A stretch of DNA of 17,947 nucleotides from JANYIP01 sp031394045 (lineage in GTDB: Bacteria; Actinomycetota; Actinomycetes; Prado026): the NCBI GenBank assembly GCA_031394045.1, contig JANMWN010000013.1, positions 1 to 17,947 of the forward strand, given 5' to 3'. A program made the translations under genes and the position numbers. The notes beneath the pieces are model-generated. The model was not told the DNA's origin, made no database searches, and saw nothing but the letters and a program-made list of their open reading frames with translations. Positions within the stretch are counted from its first letter, which is position 1. Each line of letters begins with the position of its first letter. This document shows positions 14,932 to 17,947 of this stretch, piece after piece.

Positions 14932-15561
14932 GTGGCAGTGAAGATCAAGCTCAAGCGCCTCGGCAAGATGCGCGCCCCGCAGTACCGGATCGTCGTCGCC
15001 GATGCCCGCGCCAAGCGCGACGGCCGGGCGATCGAGGAGATCGGTCATTACCACCCCAAGGAGCACCCCTCGTTCATCGAGGTGAACTCCCCTCGCGTGC
15101 AGTACTGGCTCGGTGTCGGCGCACAGCCGACTGAGGCCGTCGCCGCGATCCTCAAGGTGACCGGCGACTGGCAGAAGTTCAAGGGCCTTCCGGGCGCCGA
15201 GGGCACCCTGCAGGTCGCGCCCGCCCGCGTCGACAAGCGCGCCGTGTTCGAGGCGGCCGCCAAGGAGTCCGCGGACGAGCCGAAGGCCGAGGCGATCACG
15301 CCGCGGGCCAAGAAGGTCGCCAAGGTCGAGGTTGCTCCTGCGGCCGAGGCCGCCCCTGAGGTCGAGGCTGTTGTCGAGGCTGAGGTCGCCCCTGCGGCCG
15401 AGCCTGCTCCCGAGGCCGCCCCTGAGGTCGAGGCTGTTGTCGAGGCCGCTCCTGAGGTGGAGGTCGTCGCCGAGGCTGCTCCCGAGGCTGAGGCCGTTGC
15501 TGAAGCGGCTCCCGAGGGTGCCGCTGAGGCAGAGGCTGCTGCTGAGCCAGAGCAGGTCTGA
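14932..15561 (+). CDS. rpsP: 30S ribosomal protein bS16 with a long repetitive acidic C-terminal tail
   Basis: bS16 binds 16S rRNA early in 30S assembly. Residues 1 to about 85 match the family: MAVKIKLKRLGKMRAPQYRI, VADARAKRDGRAIEEIGHYHP, PSFIEVNSPRVQYWLGVGAQPTEAV and LKVTGDWQKFKG. Typical bS16 ends at 80-100 residues, but this one is 209. A linker from about 86 to 135 leads to a tail made almost only of Ala, Glu, Val and Pro, built from units such as APEVEAVVEA. Two 35-base DNA copies in the tail are identical. GTG 14932 is preceded by AGGAG (14916-14920). The stop overlaps the next start in TGATG. Alanine- and glutamate-rich bS16 tails are familiar in actinobacteria from memory, though this one is long. 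Confidence 0.96.
   Translation: MAVKIKLKRLGKMRAPQYRIVVADARAKRDGRAIEEIGHYHPKEHPSFIEVNSPRVQYWLGVGAQPTEAVAAILKVTGDWQKFKGLPGAEGTLQVAPARVDKRAVFEAAAKESADEPKAEAITPRAKKVAKVEVAPAAEAAPEVEAVVEAEVAPAAEPAPEAAPEVEAVVEAAPEVEVVAEAAPEAEAVAEAAPEGAAEAEAAAEPEQV
15346..15446 (+). repeat. direct repeat inside the rpsP tail
   Basis: A 35-base sequence is present twice without change, at 15346-15380 and 15412-15446, with a 66-base (22-codon) period. It encodes EAAPEVEAVVEA. Shorter degenerate copies (APEVEVVAEA, APEAEAVAEA) follow to 15540. The period is a multiple of three, so copy-number change keeps the frame. Confidence 0.9.
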
Positions 15562-15803
15562 TGGACGACGAGGCGCTCGAGCATCTCGTCAAGGGCATCG
15601 TCGAGCACCCCGACGACGTGGTCGTCCGGCCGCGCACGCTGCGGCGCGGACGCGTGCTCGAGGTACGCGTCCACCCCGACGACCTGGGCAAGGTCATCGG
15701 GCGCGGTGGGCGTACGGCCAAGGCGCTGCGCACCGTCATCGGCGCGCTGATGCCGGGGCACGGCGTACGCATCGACTTCGTCGACGTCGACGAGGTTCGC
15801 TGA
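15561..15803 (+). CDS. khpA: KH-domain RNA-binding protein KhpA
   Basis: This is an 80-residue single KH domain protein of the KhpA/YlqC type, which pairs with KhpB (Jag) in many bacteria and binds various RNAs. The KH signature is LGKVIGRGGRTAKALRTVIG (42-61) with the GRGG loop at 47-50, following RVLEVRVHPDD. The length and the position between rpsP and rimM are standard. ATG 15561 shares one base with the rpsP stop, so translation is probably coupled. The remaining sequence shows no signal peptide or membrane segment. Confidence 0.93.
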   Translation: MDDEALEHLVKGIVEHPDDVVVRPRTLRRGRVLEVRVHPDDLGKVIGRGGRTAKALRTVIGALMPGHGVRIDFVDVDEVR

Positions 15804-15808
15804 GTTCG

Positions 15809-16345
15809 ATGCTCCTCGTGGTCGGCCGCATCGGCCGCGCCCATGGGCTGCGTGGTGAGGTTCTCGTCGACGTACGCACAGATGAGCCTGAGGCTCGGAT
15901 GGCGCCGGGGGCGGTCCTTGCGACCGACCCCGGCATCGCCGGGCCTTTGACGATCGCGACCGGCCGGGTCCACAGCGGCCGGCTGCTGCTGCACTTCGCA
16001 GGGGTCACCGACCGGACCGGAGCGGAGGCCCTGCGCGGGGTGCTGCTGCTGGCCGACATCGACCCGGACGCCCGGCCCGAGGACGACGACGAGTGGTACG
16101 ACCACCAGCTCGTCGGCCTCGACGTCGTACGCGTCGACGGCGCGCCTGTGGGTGAGGTACGTGAGGTGCTGCACCTGCCCGGCCATGACGTGCTGGCGGT
16201 GACCAGGCCCGACGGCACCGAGGTCCTGGTCCCCTTCGTCAGCGAGATCGTCCCGGAGGTCGACGTCGAGGCCAACCGGCTGGTCGTCACACCACCGCCC
16301 GGGCTGCTTGACCCCGACCCTGCCAACCTTGCGGCGGGCGACTAG
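15809..16345 (+). CDS. rimM: ribosome maturation factor RimM
   Basis: RimM helps assemble the 30S head by acting on uS19 and helix regions of 16S rRNA. The 178-residue protein has the N-terminal RimM barrel (VVGRIGRAHGLRGEVLVDVRT is split here as VVGRIGRAHG at 4-13 and LRGEVLVDVRTDEP at 14-27). A C-terminal PRC barrel follows, opening with EWYDHQLVGLDVV (95-107) and including GHDVLAV and LVPFVSEIVPEVD. Length and domain order are normal. ATG 15809 is five bases after khpA; the same frame is open far upstream over rpsP, but that is a shadow. It is two bases from trmD and clearly in the same operon. Confidence 0.95.
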   Translation: MLLVVGRIGRAHGLRGEVLVDVRTDEPEARMAPGAVLATDPGIAGPLTIATGRVHSGRLLLHFAGVTDRTGAEALRGVLLLADIDPDARPEDDDEWYDHQLVGLDVVRVDGAPVGEVREVLHLPGHDVLAVTRPDGTEVLVPFVSEIVPEVDVEANRLVVTPPPGLLDPDPANLAAGD

Positions 16346-16347
16346 CG

Positions 16348-17160
16348 ATGCGCGTCGACGTGGTCACGATCTTCCCCGGCTACCTCGAGCCGCTGCGGCT
16401 CTCGCTGATCGGCAAGGCGCGCGAGGCGGGCCTGCTCGACGTCCGCGTGCACGACCTCCGCGAGCACGCCACCGACCGGCATCGCACCGTCGACGACACG
16501 CCCTACGGTGGCGGCGCCGGCATGGTGCTCAAGCCCGAACCGTGGGGCGCGGCGCTCGACGCCCTCGTCGCGGACCCGCCGGCGGGCGCTCCAGGCCTGC
16601 GCCCGCGGCTGCTGGTCCCGACCCCTGGCGGCCGGCTCTTCGACCAGGCCTTCGCCGAGGAGCTCGCCGCGCAGCCGTGGCTGGCCTTCGCCTGCGGTCG
16701 GTACGAGGGGATCGACCGGCGGGTCGTGGACGAGGCGGCAACCGCCCTGGTCGTCGACGAGGTCTCGCTAGGCGACTACGTCCTCGGCGGCGGCGAGGTG
16801 GCCGTGCTCGTCATCGTCGAGGCGGTCGCCCGGCTGCTCCCCGGCGTGATCGGCAACGCTGCGTCTCTGGTCGAGGAGTCGCACGTCGACGGGCTGCTGG
16901 AGTACCCCGTCTACACCAAGCCGGCCCAGTGGCGGGGCAGGGACGTGCCCGAGGTGCTCCTGTCCGGCAACCACGGCGCGATCGCCCGGTGGCGGCGCGA
17001 CGCGGCCCTGCGCCGGACGGCACGGGTACGCCCCGACCTGCTGCGCCGGCTCGACCCCGCGTCCTGCGACCGGGCCGACCTGGAGCTGCTGGCGGCCGAG
17101 GGCTGGGTGCCCGGCCCGGACCGCCGGTTTTCTCCCCTAGACCGCGCTGTGTCAGACTAG
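16348..17160 (+). CDS. trmD: tRNA (guanine-N1-)-methyltransferase
   Basis: TrmD methylates G37 next to the anticodon in tRNAs for Leu, Pro and Arg using S-adenosylmethionine, preventing +1 frameshifts. It works as a dimer with a deep trefoil-knot SAM site. The 270-residue protein shows MRVDVVTIFPGYLEPL, TPYGGGAGMVLKPEP (51-65), PTPGGRLFDQ, the knot residues CGRYEGID (116-123) and SLGDYVLGGGEVAV (140-153), GLLEYPVYTKPAQWRG and LLSGNHGAIARWRR. In the segment SLVEESHVDG (173-182), Glu177 appears to occupy the place of the catalytic Asp of EDS-type enzymes (Asp169 in E. coli). ATG 16348 is two bases after rimM. The stop is 17158-17160. Confidence 0.96.
   Translation: MRVDVVTIFPGYLEPLRLSLIGKAREAGLLDVRVHDLREHATDRHRTVDDTPYGGGAGMVLKPEPWGAALDALVADPPAGAPGLRPRLLVPTPGGRLFDQAFAEELAAQPWLAFACGRYEGIDRRVVDEAATALVVDEVSLGDYVLGGGEVAVLVIVEAVARLLPGVIGNAASLVEESHVDGLLEYPVYTKPAQWRGRDVPEVLLSGNHGAIARWRRDAALRRTARVRPDLLRRLDPASCDRADLELLAAEGWVPGPDRRFSPLDRAVSD
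17128..17158 (+). promoter_or_regulatory. candidate rplS promoter at the end of trmD
   Basis: CAGACT (17153-17158) lies in TGTCAGACTAGGCCGG, which resembles the element before rpsP at about 12 of 15 positions. TTTTCT (17128-17133) is a weak -35 with a long 19-base spacer. Transcription from here would leave a leader of about 145 bases before rplS. Confidence 0.3.
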
Positions 17161-17183
17161 GCCGGTTGGACGCAGCGGCGCTC

Positions 17184-17288
17184 TGCCACAGGGGAGCTCT
17201 CGCGGTCGCGGACTCCAGATCCTCAATCGTTCCAGCCCAGCCTGTTCGTCCCCATTCGCGTACGACACGCCGTGGGTGACCTGTGGCA
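17184..17288 (+). other. rplS leader with a long-range 9-bp inverted repeat
   Basis: The 149 bases between trmD and rplS hold no gene. TGCCACAGG (17184-17192) is the exact reverse complement of CCTGTGGCA (17280-17288), enclosing 87 bases. The right arm ends five bases before the rplS ribosome binding site AGGAAGA (17294-17300). As RNA this could close a folded leader right next to the ribosome binding site, a layout seen in ribosomal-protein autoregulation. The pairing is seen directly; the function is inferred. Confidence 0.35.
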
Positions 17289-17309
17289 CCTGCAGGAAGA
17301 GACACCCAC

Positions 17310-17672
17310 ATGAACACCCTCGACTTCCTCGACGCCGGCTCGCTGCGCTCCGACCTTCCGGAGTTCAGGCCAGGCGACACCCTCAAGGTCCACGTACGCG
17401 TGGTTGAGGGCAACAAGTCCCGGATCCAGGTGTTCCAGGGTGTGGTCATCCGCCTGCAGGGTGCTGGCGTGCGCGAGACCTTCACGGTCCGCAAGGTGAG
17501 CTACGGCGTCGGCGTCGAGCGGACGTTCCCGCTGCACACCCCGGTGATCGAGAAGATCGAGGTCGTCACCCGCGGCGACGTCCGCCGCGCCAAGCTCTAC
17601 TACCTGCGTGAGCTGCGCGGCAAGAAGGCCCGCATCAAGGAGAAGCGCGAGAACACGCCCAGCGGGCGCTGA
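17310..17672 (+). CDS. rplS: 50S ribosomal protein bL19
   Basis: bL19 lies at the interface between the 30S and 50S subunits and helps form an intersubunit bridge. The 120-residue product matches the family throughout: FRPGDTLKVHVRVVEGNKSR, QVFQGVVIRLQGAGVRETFT, VRKVSYGVGVERTFPLHTP, and the C-terminal basic KLYYLRELRGKKARIKEKR. The frame is open nine codons upstream, but ATG 17310 matches the family start (MNTLDFLDAGSLRSD) and follows AGGAAGA at nine bases. It is separated from trmD by 149 bases with its own candidate promoter and a leader inverted repeat. Confidence 0.97.
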   Translation: MNTLDFLDAGSLRSDLPEFRPGDTLKVHVRVVEGNKSRIQVFQGVVIRLQGAGVRETFTVRKVSYGVGVERTFPLHTPVIEKIEVVTRGDVRRAKLYYLRELRGKKARIKEKRENTPSGR

Positions 17673-17699
17673 CCGGTCACCGCACCCGTCACGTAGGCT
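17669..17699 (+). promoter_or_regulatory. candidate promoter for a near-leaderless lepB transcript
   Basis: CTGACC (17669-17674), TAGGCT (17694-17699) and an ATG eight bases further on (17708) form the layout common for actinobacterial leaderless genes. No purine-rich ribosome binding site is present in the eight bases before the ATG. The -35 overlaps the rplS stop and its 19-base spacer is long. Confidence 0.35.
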
Positions 17700-17707
17700 C
17701 GCTGCCG

Positions 17708-17947
17708 ATGGATACCGACGATCCCGGCTCGCCGGACGCTGCTCACCGTGTGAGCACGACCAAGCGCAAGCAGCCGAGCCCCCCGGGGTCGATCTGGAAA
17801 GAGCTCCCGGTCCTCATCATCATCGCGATCGCCCTTGCGGTCCTGCTGAAGACGTTCCTGGTGCAGGCGTTCTACATCCCGTCGGGGTCGATGGAGAACA
17901 CGCTGCAGATCGGCGACCGGGTCATGGTCAACAAGGTCGTCTACCAC
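17708..17947 (+). CDS. lepB: type I signal peptidase, N-terminal part
   Basis: Type I signal peptidases sit in the cytoplasmic membrane and remove signal peptides from Sec- and Tat-exported proteins on the outer face, using a Ser/Lys pair. The first 80 codons are present, running off the window end in frame. A polar, basic N-terminus (about 1-32) precedes one membrane helix (PVLIIIAIALAVLLKTFLV, 34-52). The catalytic box FYIPSGSMENTL follows, with the nucleophile Ser61, and then QIGDRVMVNKVVYH. The catalytic Lys lies beyond the edge. The start is ATG 17708, 35 bases after rplS. The position after rplS is standard in actinobacteria, where two or more lepB copies may occur in a row. Confidence 0.95.
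   Translation, partial: MDTDDPGSPDAAHRVSTTKRKQPSPPGSIWKELPVLIIIAIALAVLLKTFLVQAFYIPSGSMENTLQIGDRVMVNKVVYH

Noticed and set aside
17161..17309. Small leader gene or riboswitch before rplS
   Set aside because: No short frame with a convincing start and ribosome binding site, and no riboswitch class I can recognise; only the inverted repeat is supported.
1058..17672. Frequent GTAC/CGTACG words through the genes
   Set aside because: Probably a codon-pair habit (CGT or GCGTAC contexts) of the genome; without a count against a codon-shuffled control it cannot be called a signal.
1..17947. CRISPR arrays, tRNAs, rRNAs, insertion sequences, phage or defence genes
   Set aside because: No spaced repeats, tRNA-like cloverleaf, transposase motifs or terminal inverted repeats were seen; the HNH gene alone does not make a mobile element.

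Overview
The window is about 18 kb of very GC-rich DNA. It uses GTG starts freely and has many 4-bp ATGA/GTGA gene overlaps. The gene set points to a high-GC actinobacterium: a DUF222/HNH protein, an actinobacterial hut order with an M20 hydrolase inside it, amtB-glnK-glnD followed by ffh, and rpsP-khpA-rimM-trmD-rplS-lepB. A Propionibacteriales/Nocardioides-like source would fit, but this is only an impression. No tRNA, rRNA, CRISPR array, insertion sequence or phage gene was seen.

Layout. (1) 1-966 is a degraded-looking edge. A DUF222/HNH endonuclease gene, cut by the window start, carries an apparent -1 frameshift. It converges on a small secreted or membrane-anchored unknown gene that also needs a frameshift, and the two share one CTAG for their stop codons. 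(2) 998-8068, minus strand, is a histidine utilisation operon: hutH, hutU, an M20 amidohydrolase, hutF, hutI. The last four genes are joined by 4-bp overlaps, and a long imperfect stem-loop follows hutI. (3) 8121-8936 is a divergent IclR-type regulator, the probable hut regulator, with a perfect 6+6 palindrome over its first codons. (4) 9080-13157 is amtB-glnK-glnD (ammonium channel, PII protein, PII-modifying enzyme), preceded by a well-formed candidate GlnR box. (5) 13225-17947 is a housekeeping block: ffh, rpsP, khpA, rimM, trmD, rplS and the first 80 codons of lepB (signal recognition, 30S/50S ribosome parts and maturation, tRNA methylation, signal peptidase).

How the genes work together. 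Hut enzymes convert histidine to urocanate, imidazolonepropionate and formiminoglutamate, then through HutF to N-formylglutamate. Ammonia is released at the HutH and HutF steps, and glutamate and formate are the expected end products. No classical HutG deformylase is visible. The M20 enzyme inside the operon is the natural candidate for that last step. The operon abuts the ammonium uptake and PII control genes, so two nitrogen-supply systems lie back to back, one probably under IclR control and the other probably under GlnR.

I do not see a wholly new multi-gene system. The most useful leads are the GlnR box before amtB, the M20 enzyme as the missing deformylase, the iclR start-site palindrome, the paired inverted repeat in the rplS leader, the Asp-to-Glu change at the probable TrmD catalytic position, and the repeat-built acidic tail on ribosomal protein bS16.
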